This document shows positions 42,717 to 52,173 of a DNA stretch of 64,000 nucleotides, one piece after another. This DNA is from JAGOEX01 sp964630905 (GTDB lineage Bacteria; UBP6; UBA1177): NCBI GenBank assembly GCA_964630905.1, contig CAZVWR010000006.1:1-64000 (forward strand), given 5' to 3'. Each line of letters begins with the position of its first letter. The stretch's first letter is position 1. A program made the position numbers and the translations under genes. Under the pieces are notes generated by a model that saw nothing but the letters and a program-made list of their open reading frames with translations, ran no database searches and had not been told where the DNA came from.

Positions 42717-44003
42717 TTATTCAACTTTTTCAAATATTGCAACAGTAACTGTTCCCCATGAATCAGTGAGTTCTTCAACAGAATAGAAAGATATATAAGG
42801 CGACGAAACTGAATCGATGGAGATCTTGGGATTTATATCGTGACTTTCTGTTCCGAATACTTTTCCGTATAGAAGCCTGGTTGTAGTAGTGTTAAAAATT
42901 CCAAGAAAAATGTTGTTCTTTGCCGGAAGATCACTGCCGACGGGCGGAATTTTTCCACCTGTAATAAAATCACCTTCAACATATCCGGTTATGTAAATAT
43001 TCTTTTCAGCATCAAAATCCATACCCGTTGCGACCGAATCACTTTGAGCCGGAAAGCTGTATATAGCTTTTATTTTTCCATCGAGCCCCATCTGGTAAGT
43101 TACAGCAACACTTTTTCCTTCTTTTTTCATGCTTCCTGTGACAAAGAACGAGTAGATGAGAGGGGCCGATATTTTCCAGAAATTGATCGAATCATACATT
43201 TTTTTCCAGTGGGCTGATCCATCAGGCTTAAACTTTATTACAAAACCTTTCATGCCACCGGAATCATTGGACGCCCCTCCTGTGACAATATTGCCTCCAG
43301 AATAACCTGCCGCAAGAAGATAACCGTCGCTTCCGATAGTCAGACCCTGAACGGAATCAAATTCCAGTGTGCCGAACTGGGTTATAAACTGTTTTTCCCC
43401 TTTATTGTTATATTTTGCGACGAAGCAGTCCTTTCCACCTGACTCTTCAGTTCCATCAAAAGATCCCTCGACTCTTCCACCGGCAAAAATGTTCATTTCG
43501 CTGTCTGTTGTTAGAGCATATACCGAAACTGATTTTCCGTTATCGATTTCGATTGTATCTATTAATGTGCCGGTTTCAGGATTAAAGCTCATAACGAATC
43601 CTGTCTGGGGAAATTCTGTCCCTTTTGAACGGTCTCCCCCTGCAAACAGAAAATAGCCGCTTGTCTCTTTATTTCCGCAGGCGAGGACATTTATTGACTG
43701 AACTGACTGATCGTCAAGAAATATGCGCCACTTTTCTTTTTTGTCCTTAAAACCTGTAAGATAGGCCTTACCATCCGACTCTCCGCAAATGAACACCATT
43801 CCGGCACAAGATACAGAATCGCGGACGGTTTTTTCGTTCAGTTCAGCGGTTTGTAAAGAAAAATCTAAAGAAATTTCTTCATCAGCGATATCAACATCAG
43901 CGACATCTTCATCGTTAATTATGTTCCCGTCATTTTCGCTGTTGTTATCTTCACAGGAAAATATCAGAGATGTAAAAATAAGGATCATGACAAGATATTT
44001 CAT
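42717..44003 (-). CDS. Lipoprotein with beta-propeller-like repeats
   Basis: 428 residues; lipobox LIFSC (Cys17), then an acidic DEDVADVDIADEE linker. The body consists of about six to seven repeats of the SBBP type, each with a G(F/Y)LL/IFAGG-like strand, an acidic turn and a GFV(I/M)KF/SF-like strand (for example GYFLFAGGDRSKG, NIFAGGRVEGSF, GYLLAAGYSGGN, NIYITGYVEGDF). This predicts a seven-bladed propeller presented at the cell envelope. No catalytic residues are evident. It lies 18 bases after the TSP3-MopE lipoprotein gene and 14 bases before the secreted GCGC-tail protein, so the three form an operon and may form one surface complex. Confidence 0.8.
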   Translation of the reverse strand: MKYLVMILIFTSLIFSCEDNNSENDGNIINDEDVADVDIADEEISLDFSLQTAELNEKTVRDSVSCAGMVFICGESDGKAYLTGFKDKKEKWRIFLDDQSVQSINVLACGNKETSGYFLFAGGDRSKGTEFPQTGFVMSFNPETGTLIDTIEIDNGKSVSVYALTTDSEMNIFAGGRVEGSFDGTEESGGKDCFVAKYNNKGEKQFITQFGTLEFDSVQGLTIGSDGYLLAAGYSGGNIVTGGASNDSGGMKGFVIKFKPDGSAHWKKMYDSINFWKISAPLIYSFFVTGSMKKEGKSVAVTYQMGLDGKIKAIYSFPAQSDSVATGMDFDAEKNIYITGYVEGDFITGGKIPPVGSDLPAKNNIFLGIFNTTTTRLLYGKVFGTESHDINPKISIDSVSSPYISFYSVEELTDSWGTVTVAIFEKVE

Positions 44004-44021
44004 TGAAAAACTCCGGAATGT

Positions 44022-47000
44022 TTATGAATCGAGCGTGCAGCCCTCATCTATCTGACCGTTACAGTTATTGTCTTTTTCATCACAAATTTCAGGTTCCGGA
44101 ATGCAGCCGGGAGGAGGAGGACAACCTTCATCAATTTCACCGTCACAATCGTTATCTATTCCGTCTTCACATATTTCAGCCTCTGGAACACAGACATCGC
44201 AACCCTCGTCAATGTCACCGTCACAGTCGTTATCTTTTGTGTCACAGCTTTCCGGTTCAGGGACACATGTCGGATCGCATCCTTCATCTATCTTTCCATC
44301 GCAATCGTTGTCTTTGTTATCTCCGCATATTTCAGGGCTTGGAATACATGTCGGGCAACCTTCGTCCACATTACCGTCACAGTCATTATCTGTTTTATCC
44401 CAGCAGATTTCCGGTTTCGGTATGCAACCGCCGCTTCCAGGGCATCCTTCATCAACAGATCCGTTACAGTCGTTATCTATTCCGTCACCGCAAACTTCAG
44501 GACCTGTCGGGACACAGCTTGGGGTACATCCTTCATCGATCATGCTGTTGCAGTCGTTATCTATTCCGTCACCGCAAACTTCAGGACCGGTGGGAGTACA
44601 ATCAGGAGTTGTCGGGCATCCTTCATCTATCTGTCCGTTGCAATTGTTATCTATTCCGTCACCGCAAACTTCAGGACCTGTCGGGACACAGCCGGAATAA
44701 GTGCAGCCCTCATCAACTATGTCATCACAGTCATTGTCAAATCCGTCACAGACTTCAGGCTGAGGAATACAAGTCGGACAACCATTGTCAACAATTTCGT
44801 CGCAGTCATTATCAAGTCCGTCTCCGCAGATCTCCGGTTCGACAATACATCCGCCCGGATCGCAGTTTTCATCGATCAGTCCGTTGCAGTTGTTGTCAAT
44901 GCCGTCATCACAGACTTCGGGGCCTGTCGGAATACATGCAGGACATCCATCATCAATGATTCCGTCGCAGTCGTTATCAGTATTATCTCCGCAGATCTCC
45001 CATCCGCAGTCACATGTTATTCCGTCATCAACGAGTCCATTACAGTTGTTGTCCTGATAGTCACACACTTCATTTGTCGGGGTGCAAGTAACCTTACATG
45101 CAACTCTAATGTTTACACCTACTTTGGAAGGATCACTTGAAGAAGAAGCATAACTCTTGAGGTCGTTGCATGACTGTCCATTCAGTTCAAGAGTCTGTGT
45201 TCCGCCATCATATGTCCATCCGTTCGGAGTCCCGGGTGCTACAGAATAGAAAGTTCCGTTATTATCAATTCTTACCTGCATTCTTGTCGGGTCGTCGTTG
45301 CCTCCGTTAAGAGGAACTGTGACAGTGCACGGTATCATGGAGGCAGAAATTGAATTAAGTGCCGCAATGATGCTGTTGGTGTCAGTGATCTTATACCATG
45401 TGGTTGTTCCGCCTGCCGCAGCAAGTTGTACCATATTGCTTTCGTTAACTCCTGCAAATCCCATATAATAAACTTTTATTCCGGCATTTTTAAGATTCGT
45501 TGTGTAAGTCAGTGCGTCAGACATACTGAAATCGGCTGATTCAGCGTCTGTAATGACAACAACTGCCTTTCCTCTATCTGCAGAAAGGGTATCAGGTGTA
45601 AATTCGTAGTATTGTCTGATCCTTGTGTTGTTAAGTGCATAAGGAAGCGGTGTTCCTCCGTTAGGGGAGACATTGCACGGACTAAAATTGGCAAATGTAA
45701 CATTATTTCTTAGATCGATACACTCTTTCGGTTCATCACTGTCACTGCTTGTTCCCGGAAAGTATGCTGCTCCGACATTAAAATCTGTTGAGAGCTGAGT
45801 GGCTTTTGAATTAAGAGCAGACATCAGCACTTCCCATCTGGTTCCGGGATCATTGCATTCACCCCATCCGTCATCTCCGTTTGTGCAGGCATCCATCGAT
45901 CCCGAATTATCAAGAAGGAAGTAAACATTGGGCTTGATCCTTGTTCCGGTGACATCAGCGGTTTCACAAGGTGTCGGGACAGTTATTGCTTCACAGGCAT
46001 CACCGATCCCGTTTGCAGGATTTGTGTCAACCTGATTAAAGTTTGCTATATTGGGGCAGTTGTCACAGACATCACCCACACCGTCACCGTCTGCATCAGC
46101 CTGTCCTGCATTTGAAACTTCAGGGCAGTTGTCATAAGGGTTTTCAACTCCGTCACCGTCAATATCATTGTCATACGGTTCCTCTTCACAGGCATCACCG
46201 GTTCCGTTACTGTTTGAATCTGCCTGATTGAAGTTCGCGGCAAGAGGACAGTTGTCACAGACATCGCCTACACCGTCACCGTCAAAATCAGCCTGTCCTG
46301 AATTGCTTACGGATGGGCAGTTATCAACAGAATTAGGAATAGTGTCTCCATCGCTGTCAGCACATGCGGAAGGATCCTGATTTGCATTTGCAACAGTAGG
46401 ACAGTTGTCGCACACATTGCCGACTTTGTCACCGTCGCTGTCTTCCTGATCCGCATTGGCAAGGGTCGGGCAGTTGTCTTCCCAGTCATAAAGTCCGTCA
46501 TTGTCTCCATCTGCATCAGCACAGACTGTCGGATCCTGATCGGCATTCGGAATTGCAGGACAGTTGTCACAGGCGTTGCCGACTTTATCTCCATCTGTAT
46601 CAAGCTGATCAGCATTGGCAACGGAAGGGCAGTTGTCTTCCCAGTCAAAAAGCCCGTCTTTATCCGAATCAGCCGCTTCACAGGTCGCTATATCCTGATT
46701 GGCATTCGGTATAAGAGGACAATTGTCGCATGCGTCACCGACACCGTCTTTATCTGTATCTGTCTGTGAAGGATTTGAAACCGTCGGACAGTTGTCGTCC
46801 CAGTTGACAAATCCGTCACCATCGACATCAATTGTTGCAGATTCACAGGCATTACCTGTTCCGTTGCTGTTACTGTCTGCCTGATTGGCATTTGCAATTG
46901 CAGGACAGTTGTCACAGACATTTCCCACCCCGTCCTTGTCTCCATCTTCCTGTCCGGGATTATAAACATCTGGACAGTTATCGTCCCAGTTGTAAAGTCC

Positions 47001-48671
47001 GTCGTCGTCAGGATCTGCATCTTCACAGGCGTCACCGATACCATTGCTGTTTGAATCTGTCTGAAGAGCATTAGCGATCGGAACGCAGTTGTCACAGGCA
47101 TCGCCTATTCCATCACCGTCAGTATCTGTCTGAGCGTCATTGGAAACAGTCGGGCAGTTGTCATAAATATCATCTATACCGTCGCTGTCGCTATCGGTAA
47201 CAGCAGGTTCACAGGCATTTCCAGTGCCGTTGGTGTCATCATCAAGCTGGTTGTAATTTGCCACATTTGGACAGTTGTCACAGACATCGCCGATCCCGTC
47301 TTTATCTGTATCAAGCTGATCATTGTTTGCAATATCCGGACAGTTGTCGGTAGCATCAACAATTCCGTCACTGTCGCTATCGGTATTAAGCGGACTTTCC
47401 TGACAGACATCACCCATTCCGTTGCTGTCAGAATCAAGCTGATCATAATTCGCAAAAAGAGGACAGTTGTCACATGCATCTCCAAGAAGGTCGCCGTCGC
47501 TGTCTTTCTGGTCAGAATTCGGAACTGTCGGACAATTATCAGCACTGTCAAGGATACCGTCGCTATCTGTGTCAACATTCTCACAGGCGTTTCCTTCTCC
47601 ATCGGTATCATCATCAAGCTGATCGGCATTTGCAACGGCAGGGCAGTTATCACAGGCATCACCCACACCGTCACCGTCTGAATCGACCTGACCGGGATTA
47701 TGAGTGTTTTCGCAGTTGTCAGATTCGTCAGGAATACCGTCCCCATCCTTGTCATTGGGTTCGCAGGCGTTCCCTACACCGTTTCCGTCATAGTCAAGCT
47801 GTTTTGAATTTGCTACTTCAGGACAGTTATCGCAAATATCACCGATTCCGTCTTTGTCAAGATCTTCCTGATCCGGATTGGATGCATATCTGCAGTTATC
47901 ATTAAAATCAAGGATTCCATCCTCATCTGTATCAACAGGTTCACAAGCGTCACCTACATCGTTGGAATCCGAGTTTATCTGATCGTGGTTTGCTGTATAG
48001 ACGCAATTGTCACATACATCACCAATGCCGTCACTGTCTGTATCAAGCTGATCTGAGTTTTCGATGAAAGGGCAGTTGTCAACAAGATCTCTGAATCCGT
48101 CATGGTCTGTGTCAAGAAGGAGTGTATCGTTCTGGCAGACATCACCGACACCGTCCTTATCTGTATCGGTCTGTTTAATATTGGCGTGATTCGGGCAGTT
48201 GTCACAGACATCACCTTTTCTGTCTTTGTCAGCATCGAGCTGGTCGGCATTTTTGATGTCAGGACAATTATCATTGCAATCCATAATCCCGTCACCGTCT
48301 GTATCAAAGTCAAGAACATCGCATCCGCAAATTCCGGGATCTGTTTTTTCAGGATTGTCGGGACAGAGGTCGATTATGTCTTCATCTGTTTCAACAATAT
48401 TGTCCGGGTCTTCATTGTCAACAGGTTCATCATCATCCGGAATAACCTCGTTATCTTCAGGCTGATTATCATCTTTTTTCACAGTATCCTTGTCGGGAAC
48501 TGTAACTTCATCATCTGTTACAGGAAGGGAGTCTGACGAACCTTCATCATCGGTAATGTTGTTTGTGTCATTACCGCCTGTGTTGTCATCAACCTTGCTT
48601 TTTTTCCCGCTGTCACAGGATGCAAAGAAAATAATTGAAAAGATTACAATAATAAAAGAAAGTTTCTTCAT
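44022..48671 (-). CDS. Giant lipoprotein: thrombospondin type-3 repeats, vWA domain, MopE-like repeats
   Basis: 1549 residues. Lipobox FFASC (Cys19) is followed by an acidic Asp/Glu-rich linker. About residues 100-895 are calcium-binding thrombospondin type-3 repeats, 26 DNC(P/x) units by my count, alternating DTDSDGIxD and GDxCDNCP types. Residues about 905-1120 form a von Willebrand A domain with a complete MIDAS start (LLDNSGSMD) and VVVITDAES. From about residue 1190, 13 units of the putative metal-binding MopE type follow (EVCGDGIDN, then DCNGxxDEGC). Such multi-repeat proteins bind calcium and act as surface stalks or adhesins. It is the first gene of the operon with the propeller lipoprotein and the GCGC-tail protein. 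Confidence 0.93.
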   Translation of the reverse strand: MKKLSFIIVIFSIIFFASCDSGKKSKVDDNTGGNDTNNITDDEGSSDSLPVTDDEVTVPDKDTVKKDDNQPEDNEVIPDDDEPVDNEDPDNIVETDEDIIDLCPDNPEKTDPGICGCDVLDFDTDGDGIMDCNDNCPDIKNADQLDADKDRKGDVCDNCPNHANIKQTDTDKDGVGDVCQNDTLLLDTDHDGFRDLVDNCPFIENSDQLDTDSDGIGDVCDNCVYTANHDQINSDSNDVGDACEPVDTDEDGILDFNDNCRYASNPDQEDLDKDGIGDICDNCPEVANSKQLDYDGNGVGNACEPNDKDGDGIPDESDNCENTHNPGQVDSDGDGVGDACDNCPAVANADQLDDDTDGEGNACENVDTDSDGILDSADNCPTVPNSDQKDSDGDLLGDACDNCPLFANYDQLDSDSNGMGDVCQESPLNTDSDSDGIVDATDNCPDIANNDQLDTDKDGIGDVCDNCPNVANYNQLDDDTNGTGNACEPAVTDSDSDGIDDIYDNCPTVSNDAQTDTDGDGIGDACDNCVPIANALQTDSNSNGIGDACEDADPDDDGLYNWDDNCPDVYNPGQEDGDKDGVGNVCDNCPAIANANQADSNSNGTGNACESATIDVDGDGFVNWDDNCPTVSNPSQTDTDKDGVGDACDNCPLIPNANQDIATCEAADSDKDGLFDWEDNCPSVANADQLDTDGDKVGNACDNCPAIPNADQDPTVCADADGDNDGLYDWEDNCPTLANADQEDSDGDKVGNVCDNCPTVANANQDPSACADSDGDTIPNSVDNCPSVSNSGQADFDGDGVGDVCDNCPLAANFNQADSNSNGTGDACEEEPYDNDIDGDGVENPYDNCPEVSNAGQADADGDGVGDVCDNCPNIANFNQVDTNPANGIGDACEAITVPTPCETADVTGTRIKPNVYFLLDNSGSMDACTNGDDGWGECNDPGTRWEVLMSALNSKATQLSTDFNVGAAYFPGTSSDSDEPKECIDLRNNVTFANFSPCNVSPNGGTPLPYALNNTRIRQYYEFTPDTLSADRGKAVVVITDAESADFSMSDALTYTTNLKNAGIKVYYMGFAGVNESNMVQLAAAGGTTTWYKITDTNSIIAALNSISASMIPCTVTVPLNGGNDDPTRMQVRIDNNGTFYSVAPGTPNGWTYDGGTQTLELNGQSCNDLKSYASSSSDPSKVGVNIRVACKVTCTPTNEVCDYQDNNCNGLVDDGITCDCGWEICGDNTDNDCDGIIDDGCPACIPTGPEVCDDGIDNNCNGLIDENCDPGGCIVEPEICGDGLDNDCDEIVDNGCPTCIPQPEVCDGFDNDCDDIVDEGCTYSGCVPTGPEVCGDGIDNNCNGQIDEGCPTTPDCTPTGPEVCGDGIDNDCNSMIDEGCTPSCVPTGPEVCGDGIDNDCNGSVDEGCPGSGGCIPKPEICWDKTDNDCDGNVDEGCPTCIPSPEICGDNKDNDCDGKIDEGCDPTCVPEPESCDTKDNDCDGDIDEGCDVCVPEAEICEDGIDNDCDGEIDEGCPPPPGCIPEPEICDEKDNNCNGQIDEGCTLDS
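44030..45090 (-). repeat. MopE-like metal-binding repeat array
   Basis: 13 in-frame units of about 60-85 bases encode the pattern PE(V/I)C....DN(D/N)C(D/N)G..D(E/D)GC. Several adjacent units are nearly identical at DNA level around TCCGTCACCGCAAACTTCAG, pointing to recent duplication or recombination. Confidence 0.85.
45990..48365 (-). repeat. Thrombospondin type-3 repeat array
   Basis: About 26 in-frame units encode D.D.DG..D..DNCP. CAGTTGTCACAGACATC-type sequence recurs along the array, so it is prone to slippage or assembly collapse. Confidence 0.85.
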
Positions 48672-48751
48672 TGAATTCCCCCGAAATAAACAATATTATA
48701 ATTTCTTATAGCACATAAATATTATTTCTATCTTTATTTTTGTCAAGTAGT

Positions 48752-49456
48752 CTATAGTTTGTTGAAATCTATAGTGTTTTTCTTTGCAGCTTTTGAAATT
48801 GTTTCAATGAACTCTTTTCTGCTGATGAATTCAGCTCCAAGTGACTTTAAATGTTCAGTTTCGACCTGACAGTCAACGATGGGGCACCTTGCTTTCTCAA
48901 GCACTTGCATAAATGTTATGAAAGCCGCTTTTGAGGCGTTTTCGTATATTGAGAACATGCTTTCTCCAAAAAAGGCCTTTCCGAGCATCACTCCGTAAAG
49001 TCCTCCGGCAAGATTACCGGTTCCTGCCACCCATGCTTCAACGCTGATGGCGTATCCGAGCCGGTGAAGTTCATTGTACGATTTTTCCATCTCATCTGTA
49101 ATCCATGTACCTTCCTGTCTAACCCGTACCTCATGCCGGCAGCGGCTTATTACTTGAGGGAACGCTTTGTTGAAAGTGATCTCGAAAACCCCTTTTTTGA
49201 GCAGTTTGCCCATGCTTTTTGAAACATGAACTTTTTCAGGGAAGATCACAAACCTCGGATCAGGCGACCACCAGAGTATTTTATTGCCAAGATAGTTGAA
49301 CTTGCTGTTTTCCGAGTACCACGGGAATATTCCTGATCTGTAGGCAAGAAGAAGCCGCTCTGGAGAAAGATCTCCGCCTATTGCAAGAAGTCCGTCGGGT
49401 TCAGAATGTTCAACAGGTGGAAAATCTAAAATGTCAGGAGAAAGGGCATATATCAT
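48752..49456 (-). CDS. aat: Leucyl/phenylalanyl-tRNA--protein transferase
   Basis: 234 residues, normal length. Family motifs: FPPVEHSEPDGLLAIGGDLS, YRSGIFPWYSEN, ILWWSPDPRFVIFP, then WITDEMEKSYNELHRLG, SVEAWVAG and GGLYGVMLGKAFFGESMFS. It transfers Leu or Phe from aminoacyl-tRNA to proteins starting with Arg or Lys, creating N-degrons. Its start overlaps the clpA stop (ATGA). With clpS and clpA in the same operon, the enzyme that makes the destabilising residue is co-expressed with the adaptor and unfoldase that recognise it. Confidence 0.96.
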   Translation of the reverse strand: MIYALSPDILDFPPVEHSEPDGLLAIGGDLSPERLLLAYRSGIFPWYSENSKFNYLGNKILWWSPDPRFVIFPEKVHVSKSMGKLLKKGVFEITFNKAFPQVISRCRHEVRVRQEGTWITDEMEKSYNELHRLGYAISVEAWVAGTGNLAGGLYGVMLGKAFFGESMFSIYENASKAAFITFMQVLEKARCPIVDCQVETEHLKSLGAEFISRKEFIETISKAAKKNTIDFNKL

Positions 49457-51711
49457 TTTGAAATGTTTCTGATGACAAGTTCTTCTTTGTTTATGTCAAT
49501 ATTTACAGTCCCCCCTTTCCTGAGTTTTCCGAAAAGTATTTCATCAAGAAGGAGTTTCTCCATTTTCTCTTCAACGATCCGTGCTGTTTCTCTCGCACCG
49601 AATTCCTTGGAAAAACCGATAGTTGAAAGATGTTCAACCGCTTTATCCGTTATATTTATCGTAATCTTCTTTTCAGCCATGCGGATTCCCAGTTCACGGA
49701 TATTTTTCAAGACGATATTTTTAACGATCTCGGGATTAAGCGGCTGAAAATAAACTATGGAATCAAGACGGTTCCTGAACTCAGGCGAAAATGTTCTGTT
49801 CACTGCATCAATAAGTGCTGACGATTCAAATTTTCTTTCGCCAAAACCAGTCATGGCTTTGCCTATCGATTTTGCTCCTGCATTGGAAGTCATTATAATT
49901 ATTGAGTTTTTAAAGTCAGCTTTTCTTCCGGCACTATCAGTAAGAGTTGCATAGTCCATTATCTGAAGCAGAGAGTTGTAAATATCGGAATGGGCTTTTT
50001 CTATTTCATCAAGCAGTAACACACACGATGACTGTTTTCTTATCGCTTCTGTCAGCAGGCCCCCTTCTTCATATCCGACATATCCCGGAGGTGCTCCGAA
50101 CAGTTTTGCAACAGTGTGTTTTTCCTGATATTCGCTCATGTCGAAACGGTGGAGAGGGAGTTCAAGTTTTTTTGCAAGAACCCGTGCAAGTTCAGTTTTT
50201 CCAACGCCGGTCGGACCTGCAAAAAGGAATGATGCGACAGGTTTTTCAACAGGCTTAAACCCCGCCATGCTCCTCTTGACTGCTTTAACAACATTTTCAA
50301 CGGCATTTGACTGACCGAATATTTCACTTGATATTTCAGTTTCGAGGTTTTTAAGTGCTTTGAGCTTGTCAACGCTGACAGTATTCTCTTTCTTTCCTGT
50401 TGCAATTGCTATTACCTGTTCTATCTGCTCTTTCTTTATTGTTTTCAGTGGGTTAGTGCTCATTGCGTTGAGAGATCCCGCTTCGTCGATTATGTCAATG
50501 GCTTTATCGGGAAGAAATCTTTCGGAAATGTATCTGCTTGAAAGTTCAGCGGCCGCTTTCAATGCATCATCGTGGTATTTAACTTTGTGAAACTGCGCAT
50601 AGTTTTTGGACAGACCGCGAAGGATCTCAATAGTCTGAGCGATCGTCGGTTCAGGAATATCAATCTTCTGGAATCTTCTTGTGAGTGCCGAATCCTTTTC
50701 AAAATGTTTTCTGTATTCATCATAAGTTGTCGCTCCGATGAACTTTATCAATCCATCTGTAAGAAGCGGTTTGAGCATATTTGAAGCGTCAATGCTTGAG
50801 CTTCCGGCACTTCCGGCACCGACAAGTGTGTGAATTTCATCAATAAAAAGGATAAGATTGTCAACTTTCTCAAGGGCGGCAATTATCTTTTTCATTCTCT
50901 CTTCAAAGTCACCGCGGTATTTTGTTCCGGCAAGGACATTGCTGAGATCAAGTTTCAAAATTGTGTGGTTCAAAAGCTGATGCGGCACTTCACCTTTCAC
51001 TATCATCTGTGCAAGGCCTTCTGTTATGGCTGTTTTGCCGACTCCCGGTTCTCCCACATGAACGGGATTGTTCTTTTTCCTTCTCAAAAGGACCTGGATC
51101 GTTCTTTTTAATATATCCTCTCTTCCTATGATCGGGTCAAGTTCATTGTTGGTAGCTTTTTCTGTAAGGTCGGTTGTATATTTTTTCAAAAGTTTTTCAG
51201 GACTTATCTCTTTTCTTTCCCGCTTTCCAATTCCAGGGATCTCTTCATCATCATCAGCGGAAATATCGTCATCTTCATCGTCTTTTTCCGTTAAACCGTG
51301 TGAAACCACAGAAAGCAGGTCATATCTTTCAAGTCCTTCATTTTTAAGAAGATATGAAGCAAATGATTCTTCAAGGTCATAAATTGCAACAAGGACATCT
51401 CCGAGTTCAACTGTCGCACGGTTGGAGCTTGCCGCCTTTGATGCGGCGTTGTTAAGCATAAGCTGGAATCCCTCAGACTGAATTACTTCTTTTTTTGCCT
51501 GAGATTTCGGTATGTTATGCTTGAGGTAGTCTTTCATCTCCTTTTTGAGGATATCAATGTTAAGCTGAAGCTGTTCAAGTATTTCCAGCCCGTCCGCATC
51601 AAAAAGGATGCTGTAGAAAACATGTTCTGCCGTGACATACTCATGTTTTTCGTTTTTCGCTTCGTAAAAAGCGGAAAGAATTATATTGTTTAGTCTTTTT
51701 TCAAGCTGCAT
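49453..51711 (-). CDS. clpA: ATP-dependent Clp protease ATP-binding subunit ClpA
   Basis: 752 residues, as in E. coli ClpA. The N-domain (about 1-145) binds ClpS. After an acidic Asp/Glu linker (DEDDDISADDDEE), the first AAA+ domain has Walker A GEPGVGKTA and Walker B LFIDEIHTL; the second has GPTGVGKTE and LLLDEIEKAH, then FSPEFRNRLD. It unfolds substrates for ClpP. The loop that contacts ClpP, usually IGF or IGL, appears here as TGF within GKAMTGFGER; that could lower affinity or just be a variant. There is no clpP in the window. It lies three bases after clpS and overlaps aat by four. Confidence 0.96.
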   Translation of the reverse strand: MQLEKRLNNIILSAFYEAKNEKHEYVTAEHVFYSILFDADGLEILEQLQLNIDILKKEMKDYLKHNIPKSQAKKEVIQSEGFQLMLNNAASKAASSNRATVELGDVLVAIYDLEESFASYLLKNEGLERYDLLSVVSHGLTEKDDEDDDISADDDEEIPGIGKRERKEISPEKLLKKYTTDLTEKATNNELDPIIGREDILKRTIQVLLRRKKNNPVHVGEPGVGKTAITEGLAQMIVKGEVPHQLLNHTILKLDLSNVLAGTKYRGDFEERMKKIIAALEKVDNLILFIDEIHTLVGAGSAGSSSIDASNMLKPLLTDGLIKFIGATTYDEYRKHFEKDSALTRRFQKIDIPEPTIAQTIEILRGLSKNYAQFHKVKYHDDALKAAAELSSRYISERFLPDKAIDIIDEAGSLNAMSTNPLKTIKKEQIEQVIAIATGKKENTVSVDKLKALKNLETEISSEIFGQSNAVENVVKAVKRSMAGFKPVEKPVASFLFAGPTGVGKTELARVLAKKLELPLHRFDMSEYQEKHTVAKLFGAPPGYVGYEEGGLLTEAIRKQSSCVLLLDEIEKAHSDIYNSLLQIMDYATLTDSAGRKADFKNSIIIMTSNAGAKSIGKAMTGFGERKFESSALIDAVNRTFSPEFRNRLDSIVYFQPLNPEIVKNIVLKNIRELGIRMAEKKITINITDKAVEHLSTIGFSKEFGARETARIVEEKMEKLLLDEILFGKLRKGGTVNIDINKEELVIRNISK

Positions 51712-51714
51712 CAG

Positions 51715-52029
51715 TTACTCCTTTTCGATAATACATTTCAGCGGAAACCCGCTTTTCTTAGCCTCGCTTTTCACCTGATTAACTTTTGTCAGTGCGATAT
51801 CATAAGGATAAATTCCTGCGATCCCCTGACCGTTATGATGTATATTAAGCATGATCTCTGTCGCTTCAAGAGGGGACTTGCTGAAAAATTTCTTCAGAAT
51901 ATCAATGACAAACTCCATTGTCGTATAGTTGTCATTCAGCATTATCACCTTGTACATCGACGGCTTTTTCACTTTGCTCGCCGGACGGCTTTTGAGTTTT
52001 GTTGTCCCCTCAGGTGTAAGGCCTGCCAT
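51715..52029 (-). CDS. clpS: ATP-dependent Clp protease adaptor ClpS
   Basis: 104 residues. Conserved core: YKVIMLNDNYTTMEFVIDIL (with the LND motif that binds N-degron side chains), KKFF, and MLNIHHNGQGIAGIYPYDIA. The N-terminal 25 residues form the flexible extension that enters ClpA. It delivers proteins with Leu, Phe, Tyr or Trp at the N-terminus to ClpAP. First gene of clpS-clpA-aat; a ribosome-site-like GGGGTGACAA precedes the ATG, with a small CCGTT/AACGG hairpin just upstream. Confidence 0.97.
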   Translation of the reverse strand: MAGLTPEGTTKLKSRPASKVKKPSMYKVIMLNDNYTTMEFVIDILKKFFSKSPLEATEIMLNIHHNGQGIAGIYPYDIALTKVNQVKSEAKKSGFPLKCIIEKE

Positions 52030-52173
52030 TTGTCACCCCGTTAAAAAACGGAGATTTCTACCACAAATCCCTGATTTTGTAAATATTTCAATTGTATGAG
52101 TTGATAATAACAACTTGCAATTTCTGTTTAATACTTTAAAATTTATCCAGCTTTAAACATTTTGGAGGGAACA

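Noticed and set aside
44068..45057. Plus-strand Ser/Gln/Pro-rich frames opposite the MopE-like repeats
   Set aside because: Mirror frames of the repeat array, with no signal peptide, motif or ribosome site; the same holds for the minus-strand frames in the TSP3 part.
48672..48751. Possible regulatory RNA before the giant lipoprotein gene
   Set aside because: Only 80 bases, A/T-rich, with no stable hairpin; it probably just holds the promoter region.
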